Counted from the stretch's first letter, positions 29,374-39,047 are shown. The stretch: 56,895 bases of DNA from Phaeodactylibacter sp. (GCA_024103175.1 JAGFJE010000126.1:1-56895); one strand, 5' to 3'. Numbers and translations: made by a program. The notes: a model not told the origin generated them from the sequence alone.

Positions 29374-30840
29374 TTATTTAGTGTCCCACCATACGCGGGT
29401 GTCGTCCCGGTCCGGGCCGCCCAGAAGCTGAAGGGCCTGGTCATAGCCGGACGGGTTCAGGTTCTCAGCCGAGGCCGGGTAGATGAGGCGAACGGGGATG
29501 CCGCCGCTCGGGCTGAGGGGGTCTTCCGGAACGATGAGCTCCGGGAAGTCGAAACGGCGCCACTCGGTCCAGGCTTCGTAGCCCTGGCCAAAGAGGGCGA
29601 GCCACTTCTGATACCCCAGAAGTTGATCCCACTTGCCGGCCTCCCAGGAAATACCTTCCTGGTTGTAGTAGGCATCGAAGGCAGCCTGGTCGTATTCAAC
29701 GTTCCACTGGCCCCAGGAAGCCATAATACCTGCCTTGTAGTGGTCTTCCGGGCTGTCCGTCGTCCAGCCGCGGGCGGCGGCTTCCGCCATTGCGAAGTGG
29801 ACCTGCGCCATGGTATAGATGGCCAACGGAGCATCCTGCGCCTTAACGTAGGTGGAGTTCGGGAAAGAAACATCCGGCGGCTGGGTAGTCGGCTCAGCCA
29901 GTCCGTAAGGCATACCCACATATTCCGGCGTACCGGCAGAAACAGAGTTCAGGGTGGGGTCGGCATAGCGCTCCAGGCGGGGATCGCCATAAGCTTTCAG
30001 GTCATTCACCAGCATTTCGGTGAGGGCGAAGTCCGTACGGGTGCGGAACGCTGTGTACCAGGGGTTCTCATTGTTGGCCTCCGGCAGGTAAGGATACATG
30101 AGGTCTTCCTCGATCACCCCGTCGGCAATGGCATCCAGGAATTGCTGCTCGGCCAACGTCTCGTTGGCGTCGGCAATGCGGACGGCCATATTCATGCGGA
30201 TGGTATTGGCAAAACGAGCCCAGGCATCCATATCGCCGCCGAAGATGAAGTCGCCGGATACACCTGCACCGCCGTCCATCTGAGCAACAGCTTCCTGCAG
30301 TTCGGTGAACAGCGCCGAGTAGATTGCTTCCTGAGAGTCGTAGCCAGGGGTGAATATGCCGTCGTCTCCCTGCAGGGCTTCGCTGTAGGGCATCGGGCCG
30401 TACAGGTCGGTCAGCAGTTGGAAGAAATAAGCCTTCAGGATGCGGGCGGCCGCGATCTGGTTGGCGTTTGAACCGCTCTTGGAAGCGGCGTCCCTGGTGT
30501 CCTCATCCGTATTCAGGCGAATGACGCGCTCCAGGTCGGCCAAGGGGCCGTTGTACCAGGCCGAGAAATCAGACTGTACGGCCTGATAGCGGTCGTCATC
30601 CGTATAGGTGATATTGGCAATATGCTGGGCGTAGATCGGGCCGATCCGGTCGTTATCCAGCACGCCGATGAAGGCGTTGAAGTTGTCGCCTCCGATACTG
30701 CGAAGAGACTGGGTAAGCAAAGTTTCGGTATCCACCGTCACGGGCTTATTGGGGTCGACATTGAGGTCGTCAAAGTCCCCACAGGCGGTGAAGCCGAATA
30801 CTAATAATGCGAGAATCGCTTTATTGAGAATATTTTTCAT
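29374..30840 (-). CDS. susD: SusD/RagB family outer-membrane nutrient-binding lipoprotein
   Basis: 488 residues from the ATG at 30840. The signal KNILNKAILALLVFGFTAC places the lipidated Cys at C20. The body is the SusD-like helical TPR fold: FDDLNVDPNKPVTVDTETLL, AAARILKAYFFQLLTDLYGPMPYSEAL, then WLALFGQGYEAWTEWRRFDFPEL and an end rich in Trp/Asp. It is of the SusD-like type that lacks a glycan-specific signature. SusD binds substrate at the cell surface and covers the SusC barrel. It follows susC by 108 nt holding a hairpin. No glycan-degrading gene is near, so the substrate (peptide, glycan or other) cannot be told. Confidence 0.93.
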   Translation of the reverse strand: MKNILNKAILALLVFGFTACGDFDDLNVDPNKPVTVDTETLLTQSLRSIGGDNFNAFIGVLDNDRIGPIYAQHIANITYTDDDRYQAVQSDFSAWYNGPLADLERVIRLNTDEDTRDAASKSGSNANQIAAARILKAYFFQLLTDLYGPMPYSEALQGDDGIFTPGYDSQEAIYSALFTELQEAVAQMDGGAGVSGDFIFGGDMDAWARFANTIRMNMAVRIADANETLAEQQFLDAIADGVIEEDLMYPYLPEANNENPWYTAFRTRTDFALTEMLVNDLKAYGDPRLERYADPTLNSVSAGTPEYVGMPYGLAEPTTQPPDVSFPNSTYVKAQDAPLAIYTMAQVHFAMAEAAARGWTTDSPEDHYKAGIMASWGQWNVEYDQAAFDAYYNQEGISWEAGKWDQLLGYQKWLALFGQGYEAWTEWRRFDFPELIVPEDPLSPSGGIPVRLIYPASAENLNPSGYDQALQLLGGPDRDDTRVWWDTK

Positions 30841-30869
30841 ATCGTTCGAAATTTTGAGATCGAAAATCA

Positions 30870-30917
30870 GCGGCAACTGCCGGCGCTTGTATGCTGTACC
30901 CGGCCGGCAGCCGCCGC
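30870..30917 (-). promoter_or_regulatory. 15-bp stem-loop between susC and susD
   Basis: In minus-strand RNA GCGGCGGCUGCCGGC (30917-30903) pairs with GCCGGCAGUUGCCGC (30884-30870), two of the pairs being G-U. It ends 29 nt before the susD ATG. Possible stability or translation element within the operon. Confidence 0.65.
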
Positions 30918-30948
30918 TTTTTCTTTATTGCAATGGGCTGCTGTCCGT

Positions 30949-33900
30949 TTAGAAACCAACCGTGATCTTAGCGCCGATGGAGCGAACGCCCGGCAGGCCG
31001 CCGCGCTCCTCAAAGGCGAGGTTGCTGGCGCCCGGCAGGATCTCAGACGGGTCGATGCCATCGACGTTGGAGTGGATAAGCCACAGGTTGCGGCCAATGA
31101 TGGACACGTTCAGGCTCTGAACCGGCAGCCTGCCAAGGGCTTTTTTCGGAATGGTGTAGCCAAGGCTCACTTCGCGCAGCTTCACGAAGCTGGCGTCATA
31201 CAGCCAATTCTCATGCAGGCCGAACAAGCTACCGTAGTAAGTGACCGGGTCGACAACTACAGAGAGTTCTTCACCGCTTTCGGATACGCCTTCTACCAGA
31301 ACACCACCGGAAGCAGGGCCTACTTCGCTCAGCGGAGCGCTGCTCACCGGAGAACCGTCGGCATCGACAATAACGTTGCCGCTGCCATCGACGATCGGGT
31401 CGCGAACGGGGTTGCCCAGCGCGTTGTTGCCCACCGTTTCGATGCCCAGTCCTGAGTATGCGTTAAACATCCGGGTTACGGAGAAGAACTGGCCGCCGGC
31501 CTGGAAGTCAACCATAGCGCGCAGCGTAAAGCCTTTGAAGTTAAACGTATTCATCACACCGCCGGTAAAATCGGGCAGGATAGAGCCCAGGTTCTTGTTG
31601 GACTCCACTACGTAGCCGCCGGTCGGAGTGATAACCGTACGCCCCTGATCGTCATAGGTAAAGCCGCGGCCGTTGGCCAGGCCCCACTCTTCGCCCAAAC
31701 GGGCGTTGACGGTGAAACCGCCCCAGCGGGAGCCGCCGATACCATCGGCAAGCTTGTAGTTGGTCAGGTCGCCATAGAGTTCTTCGATCGTAGAACGGTT
31801 GCGGGCGCCGTTGACCTGAATATCCCAGCTGAAGTCGCTGGTCTGTATCGGCGTACCGTAAAGGGCCAGTTCAATACCATGGCTTTCCACGCGGCCGGCG
31901 TTGACCAGCGCCTGGTCATAACCGGAAGCCGACGGGATCTGCACCTGAAGGATGTCGTTCTCGGTTACGGCCTGATAGTAGATCAGGTTGAAGCCGAGGC
32001 GGTTGTTGAACATCCGCATGTCGATACCGGCTTCCCAGGAGGTAGAGAGCGTCTGCTCGAGGTCCTGGTTGGGCAGCAGGTCAGGTACGGTAAATGTGGA
32101 GGAGCTTCCGTAGGGAGCTACGCCAAAATTGTAAACGCTGTTGGTCAGGTACGGGTCGAGGTCGGCGCCCACCTGAGCGACGGAGCCGTAGAGCTTACCG
32201 AAGGACAGCCAGGAAGAGCGGACGAGCTCCGAGAATACAAAGCTACCCGACACGGAAGGATACAGGTAGTTGTTGTTGTCTGCCGGCAGGGCCGAAGACC
32301 AGTCGTTACGCAGCGTAACGCCAACAAAAGCGAAAGAGTTGAAGCCGATGTTCGCAGAACCGAAGAGGCTGCGCACCGTCTTTTCGCGGATCGTGCTGCT
32401 CACCGCCGGGCGGTCGACAGAAGCGCCGGTGTTGAACAGGTTGGGCGCAGTGAGGCCCCCTACCGTGGAAGTTGCATTTTCATGGTAGCTGTTCTTCCGG
32501 ATGTTACCGCCGGCGGTAGCATCGATGGAGATGCGGCCGAAGGTCTTCTGGTAAGAACCGATCAGTTCGTAGTTGTCTTCCGTACCGTTGGCGACAAATT
32601 CGCGGTACCAGGGCTCTTCCAGGCCGCCGGTAGCGACGCGCTCTTCGATGCGCTGGGTAAAGTTGTCCCGGCGCAGGGCGCCCATGATGTTGAAGCCTTC
32701 GGCAATCTCGTAGTTCAGGTTGATGTCGCCGAAGTAACGGTCACGGCCGTCCGTACGCAGGTTCTCAAATACGGAGAAGTAGGGGCTGTCCCAGTACAGC
32801 GGACGGGTATCGGTGTGCGAGCGGATGTTCCAGGAGCGGAAGGTTCCGTCCGGGTTTCTGTAATCCCGCAGGCGGTCCATATCCAGCTGGCGCTGGAACC
32901 ACTGGTTGAAGGAGTTGACCGGGTTGCCGCCACGGGTGCTGTAACCGAATTCGGGGCGGCCCAACCCATCGGTGAAGACGAGGTTGGCGTTCACGCCGAA
33001 GGTCAGTCGCTCGGCCAGTTTGGAACGCACGCTTACATTGAGGCTGTTGCGGTCCAGCTCGGAGTTGGGAATAACGCCGGACTGGTTCAGGTTGGTAAAG
33101 CCAAAGCGGAAGCCCGTCGTTTCAGAGCCGCCATCGATAGCTACCGAGTTGATGTTGGTGATACCGGTGTCGAAGAAATTGCGGACGTTGTCCGGGTTAG
33201 CAGCCAGCGGAATGGTAGTTCCATACTCCGGCGTGCCGGGGTACCAGCTCCACCAGGGGCGGTAAGTGGTCGTACCGTCGATCTTCGGGCCCCAGCTTTC
33301 ATCGGCCGAGTAGTTCAGGCCGCGGTAGGTCTGGCCGTCAATCGGGTCGACATATTCCGGGAATTCCTGAGAATAACCGCCGGCGTATTCATTCTGGTAT
33401 TCCGGCAGGACATAGACGCGGTCGGCAGTTACCGTAGAGGAGACGGTCACGCCCAGGCCTTTCTTACCGAATCCGCCCTTCTTGGTGGTGATCATCACCA
33501 CGCCGTTCTTGGCGCGCTCGCCGTAGAGCGCGGTAGCGGCCGGGCCTTTCAGCACGGAGATCTTCTCGATGTCGTTGCTGGGAATGTCCGCGGCCAGGTT
33601 GCCGTAGTCGGCGCCGCCGGTAGTGCTGGAGAAGTTATCGTTGGCGATGGGCGTACCGTCAACGACGTACAGCGGGTCGGCGCTGGTCGTTACGTTGCTC
33701 ACCCCGCGGATACGGATCTTGGCGCTACCGCCAAGGCTGGCGCCCGAGGAGCTGATGATCTGCACGCCGGCCACCTTACCCGAGAGGGAAGAGACGAAGT
33801 TAACATCGTTGGTCAATGTCACCTGATCGCCTCCGATTTCCTGAACGGCATAGCCCAGCGCTTTTTCCTCGCGCTGCACGCCCAGGGCGGTAACCACCGC

Positions 33901-34203
33901 TTCCGAAAGGGTTACCCCTTCTTGCATGGTGATGTTGATCTCCGTCTGAGAGCCGACTTCGATCTCCTGGGTGTTGAAGCCGGTATAGCTTACCACCAGG
34001 GTGTTGGCCCCTTCCGGAACCTTGATCGTGTAGTTACCGTCAATGTCGGTAACGGTACCGGTAGAAGTGCCTTTTACGAGAATACTGGCGCCGAGAAGTG
34101 GTTCGCCAGATTGGTCAGTCACCTTTCCGGAGACTGTCTGTTGGGCAAGAATAGAGCCAATAGCAAAGAGTATTAGCCCTAGGACTAGTGAGAGTTTTTT
34201 CAT
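30949..34203 (-). CDS. susC: SusC/RagA family TonB-linked outer membrane protein
   Basis: 1084 residues. Signal peptide KKLSLVLGLILFAIGSILAQ, then a CarboxypepD_reg-like domain (about 22-95, VSGKVTDQSGEPLLGASILVKGTSTGTVTDIDGNY...), then the plug (from about 105; ALGVQREEKALGYAVQEIGG, VYVVDGTPI, IRIRGVSNV, VLKGPAATALYGERAKNGVVMITTKKG) and the 22-strand barrel, ending VRSIGAKITVGF with an aromatic final residue as expected for Bam-dependent assembly. It imports large substrates with SusD, using TonB energy. It has a clear -7 box in a 5' leader of about 35 nt. Confidence 0.96.
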   Translation of the reverse strand: MKKLSLVLGLILFAIGSILAQQTVSGKVTDQSGEPLLGASILVKGTSTGTVTDIDGNYTIKVPEGANTLVVSYTGFNTQEIEVGSQTEINITMQEGVTLSEAVVTALGVQREEKALGYAVQEIGGDQVTLTNDVNFVSSLSGKVAGVQIISSSGASLGGSAKIRIRGVSNVTTSADPLYVVDGTPIANDNFSSTTGGADYGNLAADIPSNDIEKISVLKGPAATALYGERAKNGVVMITTKKGGFGKKGLGVTVSSTVTADRVYVLPEYQNEYAGGYSQEFPEYVDPIDGQTYRGLNYSADESWGPKIDGTTTYRPWWSWYPGTPEYGTTIPLAANPDNVRNFFDTGITNINSVAIDGGSETTGFRFGFTNLNQSGVIPNSELDRNSLNVSVRSKLAERLTFGVNANLVFTDGLGRPEFGYSTRGGNPVNSFNQWFQRQLDMDRLRDYRNPDGTFRSWNIRSHTDTRPLYWDSPYFSVFENLRTDGRDRYFGDINLNYEIAEGFNIMGALRRDNFTQRIEERVATGGLEEPWYREFVANGTEDNYELIGSYQKTFGRISIDATAGGNIRKNSYHENATSTVGGLTAPNLFNTGASVDRPAVSSTIREKTVRSLFGSANIGFNSFAFVGVTLRNDWSSALPADNNNYLYPSVSGSFVFSELVRSSWLSFGKLYGSVAQVGADLDPYLTNSVYNFGVAPYGSSSTFTVPDLLPNQDLEQTLSTSWEAGIDMRMFNNRLGFNLIYYQAVTENDILQVQIPSASGYDQALVNAGRVESHGIELALYGTPIQTSDFSWDIQVNGARNRSTIEELYGDLTNYKLADGIGGSRWGGFTVNARLGEEWGLANGRGFTYDDQGRTVITPTGGYVVESNKNLGSILPDFTGGVMNTFNFKGFTLRAMVDFQAGGQFFSVTRMFNAYSGLGIETVGNNALGNPVRDPIVDGSGNVIVDADGSPVSSAPLSEVGPASGGVLVEGVSESGEELSVVVDPVTYYGSLFGLHENWLYDASFVKLREVSLGYTIPKKALGRLPVQSLNVSIIGRNLWLIHSNVDGIDPSEILPGASNLAFEERGGLPGVRSIGAKITVGF

Positions 34204-34240
34204 ACTAATCTGTTTTATTTAGATAATTCTAAACCTATGC

Positions 34241-34248
34241 CAAAGGTA
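34241..34248 (-). promoter_or_regulatory. -7 box TACCTTTG for susCD
   Basis: A perfect TAnnTTTG match on the minus strand, 37 nt before the susC ATG; TTG at the usual spacing is not seen. Confidence 0.5.
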
Positions 34249-34468
34249 GAACATTAAAGAAAAATGTCCTACTCAATAATTAACTTTATGTTAACGAGCA
34301 GGGCCATAAAAACGCTGCCCAGGAGGAAAGCCAACCAGCTATTCGGACATAAAACACTGAAAAACAGCTACCTAAACAACTCCTCTTGTTTGCATTTCCT
34401 TTTTCACAGAATTGCAATTTCCAATGGCGTGGAAAGCCCGGCCTGACCATCCCGGCCCGGGCCACTGC

Positions 34469-35182
34469 TCACTTCAGCTGTCGAAGGTACATCTGAATAG
34501 TATTCTGCAGGCCGAAATAAAGGGCGTCGGAGATGAGGGCATGGCCAATGGAGACCTCCAGCAGCCCCTCCACCTGTTCCTTATAATAGCGGAGGTTGTC
34601 CAGGTTGAGGTCATGGCCGGCGTTGATGCCGATTCCGATATCATTGGCCAACCGGGCACAGCGGGCGTGAGGGGCTATGGCCTTTTCCGGGCTTTCCGGA
34701 AACTGAAGGGCATAATTGCCGGTGTAGAACTCCACGCGGTCCGCCCCAACCGCCTTCGCCCCTTCCACATGGGCCTCTTCGGCATCGATAAAAACCGACA
34801 CTCTGACACCGTGTTCCTGCAGGCGGGCTGTCACATCCCTCAGGAAAGCCTTGTGGGCGAGGGTATTCCACCCCTGGCTGGAAGTCAACGCTCCCGGGGG
34901 GTCCGGGACCAGGGTGCACTGGGCCGGCGGGTTTTTCAGCACCAGCTCGAGGAACTGATCGGTGGGGTTGCCCTCGATATTGAACTCAGTGGTAACCACG
35001 GCGCGCAGGGCGGGGATGTCGGAGTAACGGATATGCCGCTCATCGGGCCGGGGGTGTACGGTGATGCCTTCAGCGCCGAAGGCTTCACAGTCTTTGGCCA
35101 CCTGAACCAGGTCCGGCAGGTTGCCTTCTCTGGAATTTCGGATCAGGGCCACCTTATTGATATTCACACTTAGCTTTGTCAT
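34469..35182 (-). CDS. pdxJ: Pyridoxine 5'-phosphate synthase
   Basis: 237 residues from the ATG at 35182 (MTKLSVNINKVALIRNSR). PdxJ condenses 1-deoxy-xylulose 5-phosphate with 3-amino-2-oxopropyl phosphate to make PNP, the last carbon-building step of DXP-dependent vitamin B6 synthesis. Motifs: GITVHPRPDERHIRYSDI (phosphate and active site), TTEFNIEGNPT, CTLVPDPPGALTSSQGW, VSVFIDAE, VEFYTGNYA and the C-terminal IGINAGHDLNLDNL. It is divergent from the CPBP gene. Confidence 0.96.
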   Translation of the reverse strand: MTKLSVNINKVALIRNSREGNLPDLVQVAKDCEAFGAEGITVHPRPDERHIRYSDIPALRAVVTTEFNIEGNPTDQFLELVLKNPPAQCTLVPDPPGALTSSQGWNTLAHKAFLRDVTARLQEHGVRVSVFIDAEEAHVEGAKAVGADRVEFYTGNYALQFPESPEKAIAPHARCARLANDIGIGINAGHDLNLDNLRYYKEQVEGLLEVSIGHALISDALYFGLQNTIQMYLRQLK

Positions 35183-35267
35183 AAGAGAATGATGCGTATC
35201 GGTAAACAAATCGGCTCGGCAGGAATTGTAACCTGGGAGTTTTTTATCTTGTCGGCAAATTTAATCA

Positions 35268-36173
35268 TTGAACACAGAAACAGAATACAACCCGTTTAAC
35301 CGTCCGGAGCTATCTCCCATCGCAGCATTGCTGGTAATGGTATTGCTCATGTTCCTGGGCAGCGGTATCGGCAATGGCCTGGCTTTCCTTTTGGGCCAGG
35401 GCATGGGGTTATCCTTAACGGAAGTGATCCAGGTTTTTGGAAAAGACAGCCCTCCGGCAGAGCGGAATTTTCTGCGGGCGGCCAACCTGTTCACCCACCT
35501 GTTTACCTTTACCGTTCCGGCACTTTTGCTGGCGGTTATTCTGTACCGCCGCCGATGGGCGGGTTTTCTGAAATTGAACCGGCTGCCTTCGGCCAATGTT
35601 CTGGTTGCCGGCATTTTTTTTCTGCTGGGGATCTTTGTATTTTCCCAGTTTGCTTACTGGCTGAACCGGCAGGTCCCGCTACCCAGTTGGGCCTCGGATA
35701 TGGAGTCCTCCGCCGGCCGCTTGATCGAAGGGTTGCTGGTCATGGAAAGCCCGTGGGAACTCGGCTTTACGGTGCTGATCGTAGCGGTATTGCCGGCCGT
35801 CGGCGAAGAGCTGGTATTTCGGGGGGTATTACAGCAGGAGTTGGAAAAGGCCAGCGGAAAGCCCATTGCGGCCGTCTGGATCAGCGCATTTATTTTCAGC
35901 GCTTTCCACCTGCAGTTTGCCGGGCTGCTGCCGCGCTTCCTCCTGGGAGCGGGCCTGGGTTACCTTTTCTACTGGACGCAAAGCCTGTGGGCGCCGATGG
36001 CCGCTCATTTTTTCGTTAATGGGCTGCAGGTCGCCGGCCAGTATTACCGGCGGCAAAGCCTTCCGGAAACTGCCATTGAGGAAGTCAATTGGCCGGCAAT
36101 AGCCATTGCCGCCTTTTTGGTTGCCGGGTTGAGTTCTTATCTTTACCGGCGCCGCAAAAACGTAAAACCATGA
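35268..36173 (+). CDS. CPBP family intramembrane metalloprotease
   Basis: 301 residues with about seven membrane helices. The CPBP/Abi catalytic motifs are present: EELVFRG with E180, E181 and R185, then FSAFHLQF with its His, and a late HFFVNGLQ. The family contains eukaryotic CAAX prenyl endopeptidase Rce1 and bacterial immunity or processing proteases. The start is a TTG at 35268; the next in-frame ATG would remove the first helix. Its stop overlaps the cdsA start by ATGA, so the two are translated together. Confidence 0.86.
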   Translation: MNTETEYNPFNRPELSPIAALLVMVLLMFLGSGIGNGLAFLLGQGMGLSLTEVIQVFGKDSPPAERNFLRAANLFTHLFTFTVPALLLAVILYRRRWAGFLKLNRLPSANVLVAGIFFLLGIFVFSQFAYWLNRQVPLPSWASDMESSAGRLIEGLLVMESPWELGFTVLIVAVLPAVGEELVFRGVLQQELEKASGKPIAAVWISAFIFSAFHLQFAGLLPRFLLGAGLGYLFYWTQSLWAPMAAHFFVNGLQVAGQYYRRQSLPETAIEEVNWPAIAIAAFLVAGLSSYLYRRRKNVKP

Positions 36174-37018
36174 ATGGACTAATAAAGCGAGGCATTACGG
36201 CTTTCATTTTCGGGGTTGTGATGCTGGGCGGGATCTACGGGGGGCCCTATGCATTTGTCTCGCTTTTCGCATTGATCACTGCTCTGTGCCTGTGGGAGTT
36301 CTTCGAGATCGTCCTGGCCAAGAATAAACGGGCCGACCTCATGCGGAGGTTCCTGGGCCTGGGCCTGGGGCTGGCCCCCTTCCTGCTGGCTGCCATCCTG
36401 CAGCTGGAACTCGTCAATGATAAAGGGTTGTTCATCGCCATATCCGCACTGTTGTTTTTTCCATTTATTTTTTCTGCTTTCGTTTACGAACTTTACTGCA
36501 AATCCGAGCAGCCGTTTGTCAATGTAGCATATATCGTCCTGGGTATGGCCTATATTGGCGTGCCTTTTGCCCTTTTGGAGTTCATCGCCTTTGAAGACGG
36601 ATTCTTCTACGCCAATACCGTTTTCGGGCTGCTCGTGCTCACCTGGTTCAACGATACCGGAGCCTATATGGTGGGGTCGCGCATTGGAAAAACGCCGTTG
36701 TTTCCCCGGATCTCCCCCAAAAAAACATGGGAGGGCTCGGCGGGCGGAGCGGCGGCGGCCTTCCTCGCCGCTTTCCTGGTGTTCACCATTTTCCGGGAGC
36801 TGCGCCTGCTGGACTGGTTCGCGCTGGCCGCCATCGTCACTGTTTTCGGCACCCTGGGCGACCTCATAGAATCGATGCTCAAGCGAAGCGTTCAGATTAA
36901 GGATTCGGGCACCCTACTGCCCGGCCACGGCGGCCTGCTCGACCGTTTTGACGCATTTATTTTTTTGCTGCCTTTTGCCACCGCTTACCTGTTGCTGGTG
37001 AGAATGGGGGGAGTGTAG
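36170..37018 (+). CDS. cdsA: Phosphatidate cytidylyltransferase
   Basis: 282 residues from the ATG at 36170, overlapping the upstream stop by four bases. It makes CDP-diacylglycerol from phosphatidate and CTP, the entry to all bacterial phospholipids. Many membrane helices. The C-terminal CdsA signature is complete: LGDLIESMLKRSVQIKDSG, then LPGHGGLLDRFD. Earlier motifs TWFNDTGAYMVGSRIGKTPLFPRISPKKTWEG are family-typical. psd follows 188 nt downstream, so this is a small phospholipid cluster. Confidence 0.96.
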   Translation: MNGLIKRGITAFIFGVVMLGGIYGGPYAFVSLFALITALCLWEFFEIVLAKNKRADLMRRFLGLGLGLAPFLLAAILQLELVNDKGLFIAISALLFFPFIFSAFVYELYCKSEQPFVNVAYIVLGMAYIGVPFALLEFIAFEDGFFYANTVFGLLVLTWFNDTGAYMVGSRIGKTPLFPRISPKKTWEGSAGGAAAAFLAAFLVFTIFRELRLLDWFALAAIVTVFGTLGDLIESMLKRSVQIKDSGTLLPGHGGLLDRFDAFIFLLPFATAYLLLVRMGGV

Positions 37019-37170
37019 GGTGAGGGGGAGATGGGGCGAGGGGCAAAATGAACTAAAACCCGGTTTGTGCTCTTTTAGTAAAGGGATTCAAGTGCCCGAT
37101 CTTCATGGATATGCCCCCCGGTGCGGAATAAAATAGCTTTACAATTTAACATTTTATCCGGCGCCGTATG

Positions 37171-37178
37171 TAAATTTG
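37171..37178 (+). promoter_or_regulatory. -7 box TAAATTTG for psd
   Basis: A perfect TAnnTTTG match 28 nt before the psd ATG; -33 element not clear. Confidence 0.5.
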
Positions 37179-37206
37179 CAGGGATCAAACAAATTTTAGA
37201 GAGCTG

Positions 37207-37860
37207 ATGAAAATACATAAGGAAGGACGCCTTATTATCTTTGCCGTTGGCATTGGCCTGATCATCTTAAACCTTCTGTTCAGTTATCTGGCGCCGAAAG
37301 CCTTTCCTTTCGCCACGCTTGCATCCATTGTTTTCTACGCCTGGGTCGTTCATTTCTTTCGCCATCCTCACCGGGAGATCCACCTGCCGGACAACAACCT
37401 GATCTACGCCCCGGCCGACGGGAAGGTAGTGGTGATCGAAGAAGCGGAAGAAACCGAATACTTCCAGGATAAACGCCTGCAGGTTTCCATCTTTATGTCT
37501 CCGATGAACGTTCACGTCAACCGCAGCCCGGTGAGCGGAACGGTGAACTATCTCAAGTACCACCCGGGCCGCTACCTGGTCGCCTGGCACCCAAAGTCCT
37601 CCACCGAAAATGAGCGCACCACCGTAGTGATCGACAATGGCGAGGCGGAGATCCTGCTCCGGCAGATCGCCGGCGCCATGGCCAAACGGATCAAGACCTA
37701 TCTGCAGGTCGGCCAGGAGGTGGAACAGGGGGGCGAAATGGGCTTCATTAAGTTCGGATCAAGGGTAGACGTATTCCTGCCCCTGGATGCCCAGGTGGAA
37801 GTGAAGATCGGGGATAAGGTAAAAGGCAATAAGACGGTGATCGCCAGGCTGGGGGAATAA
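37207..37860 (+). CDS. psd: Phosphatidylserine decarboxylase, archaeal-type short form
   Basis: 217 residues. An N-terminal membrane anchor (about 9-50) is followed by the Psd core: YAPADGKVVVIEE, QVSIFMSPMNVHVNRSPVSG, and the self-cleavage site FIKFGSRVDVFLP where Gly184-Ser185 is cut to give the pyruvoyl group. The short form with GS rather than the LGST of E. coli Psd is normal for Bacteroidota. It decarboxylates phosphatidylserine to phosphatidylethanolamine, the main membrane lipid. It is downstream of cdsA, with its own probable promoter. Confidence 0.95.
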   Translation: MKIHKEGRLIIFAVGIGLIILNLLFSYLAPKAFPFATLASIVFYAWVVHFFRHPHREIHLPDNNLIYAPADGKVVVIEEAEETEYFQDKRLQVSIFMSPMNVHVNRSPVSGTVNYLKYHPGRYLVAWHPKSSTENERTTVVIDNGEAEILLRQIAGAMAKRIKTYLQVGQEVEQGGEMGFIKFGSRVDVFLPLDAQVEVKIGDKVKGNKTVIARLGE

Positions 37861-37909
37861 TGGTTTGATTGCTGTTCCCGGAGGCCTTCCCCCTGATGCG
37901 CCGATCTAA

Positions 37910-37941
37910 CAATCAAGCAATTTAACAATCCAGCCATCCCC
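37910..37941. repeat. Degenerate 8-bp array at the 3' end of the WG-repeat gene
   Basis: Four units in phase (CAATCAAG, CAATTTAA, CAATCCAG, CCATCCCC) directly next to the stop of the WG gene at 37943. The same type as at recR and rpoC. Confidence 0.55.
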
Positions 37942-37942
37942 C

Positions 37943-38962
37943 TCAGTCTTCCCGCCAAATAGGCTCTCCTTCCGGGTTGACGTACATCCATTTCCGGCCT
38001 TTCACCACCAGCGCCAGGCCATCCCGGAAAGGCAGAGCGCCCTGATATTTGGGCGGTATACGCCATTCTCCCGCTCTATCGATATACCCCCAATGGCCAT
38101 TGACCTGTACGGGCGCCAGGCCGGCGGCAAAGAGGCCGGCGTCCTCAAACCGGGGAGGGATGGAGACCGCCCCGGCCTTATCAATGTATCCAAAACGGTT
38201 GTGGAGCTGGACGGGCGCCAGCCCATCGCCAAAATCGCCGGCAAAAGCGAAGGCCGGCTCCACCGGCACCTCTCCCACCTGGTTGATAAAGCCGAACAGG
38301 CCATCCTGGATGACAATGGCCATACCATCGAAAAATTCTCCGTTGGCATGTCCTTCCATAAATTCAAACTGGGGTTCTACCAGCAATTCGCCCGGCCGGT
38401 TGATCAGCCCCCACAGGTTTCCTTCCCGGACGAAGGCCACTTCCCCCTGAAATCCAAGGCAGCCGTCGAACTGCGGTGCAATGGCCAGGCCGCCATCCTC
38501 ATCGATATAGCCCCATTTATCCGCCAGGCAGGCCGGCGCCAGGCCGGCGGCAAATTCCCGGGCATCCTCGAATTCGGGACGTATGGCCCACTCGCCATCC
38601 TGCCGAATGTAACCACAGTACCCCTGATACTTCACCGGCGCCAGGCCGCTGCTGAAGTCGCCTGCCTCTTCGTATCTGACATCGATGGCCAGGTTGCCCC
38701 GGGTGTCGATATACCCCCAGCGGTTGACCAGCTGGGCGCGGGCCAGCCCAGCTTCAAAGAATCCGACAAAATTGAACAGGTGCTTGAGTAAAAGGCGGCC
38801 CATACTATCGAGGTGCACCAGTTTGTCGTTGAAGCGCACCCTGGAAAAGCCGTTGTAGAAATCCTCGGCTTCGAGGTATTGGGGTTCTATGGCCAGGCGC
38901 CCCTCCGCGTCCATAAAGCCGTACTTGCCGTTTTCCCGAATTTTGAATAGTGGTGCAAGCAT
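37943..38962 (-). CDS. WG-repeat (KWG) protein
   Basis: 339 residues built of about eight WG repeats (PF14903 type), each near 40 residues with WGYID or an equivalent at the start (KYGFMDAEGRLAI, RWGYIDTRGNLAI, YCGYIRQDGEWAI, KWGYIDEDGGLAI, LWGLINRPGEL, LFGFINQVGEV, RFGYIDKAGAV, HWGYIDRAGEW). Such proteins form a beta-rich repeat fold of unknown purpose. There is no signal peptide or membrane segment, so it is probably cytoplasmic. It is divergent from the next gene and both have -7 boxes in the gap. Confidence 0.9.
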   Translation of the reverse strand: MLAPLFKIRENGKYGFMDAEGRLAIEPQYLEAEDFYNGFSRVRFNDKLVHLDSMGRLLLKHLFNFVGFFEAGLARAQLVNRWGYIDTRGNLAIDVRYEEAGDFSSGLAPVKYQGYCGYIRQDGEWAIRPEFEDAREFAAGLAPACLADKWGYIDEDGGLAIAPQFDGCLGFQGEVAFVREGNLWGLINRPGELLVEPQFEFMEGHANGEFFDGMAIVIQDGLFGFINQVGEVPVEPAFAFAGDFGDGLAPVQLHNRFGYIDKAGAVSIPPRFEDAGLFAAGLAPVQVNGHWGYIDRAGEWRIPPKYQGALPFRDGLALVVKGRKWMYVNPEGEPIWRED

Positions 38963-39047
38963 GAGCGTTATTCCGGATCTTGTGTCTGTCCGGATGGTAG
39001 TTTAGAAGTGCGAATATAGAGAAAAGCCGACTACAGGCAGCAATGGG

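Noticed and set aside
31879..34176. A 765-codon plus-strand frame opposite susC
   Set aside because: Antisense to a clear SusC with signal, plug and barrel; composition is that of a mirrored frame.
29374..34203. Full polysaccharide utilisation locus
   Set aside because: Only susC and susD are present; no glycoside hydrolase, lyase, sulfatase or regulator is nearby, so a glycan substrate cannot be claimed.
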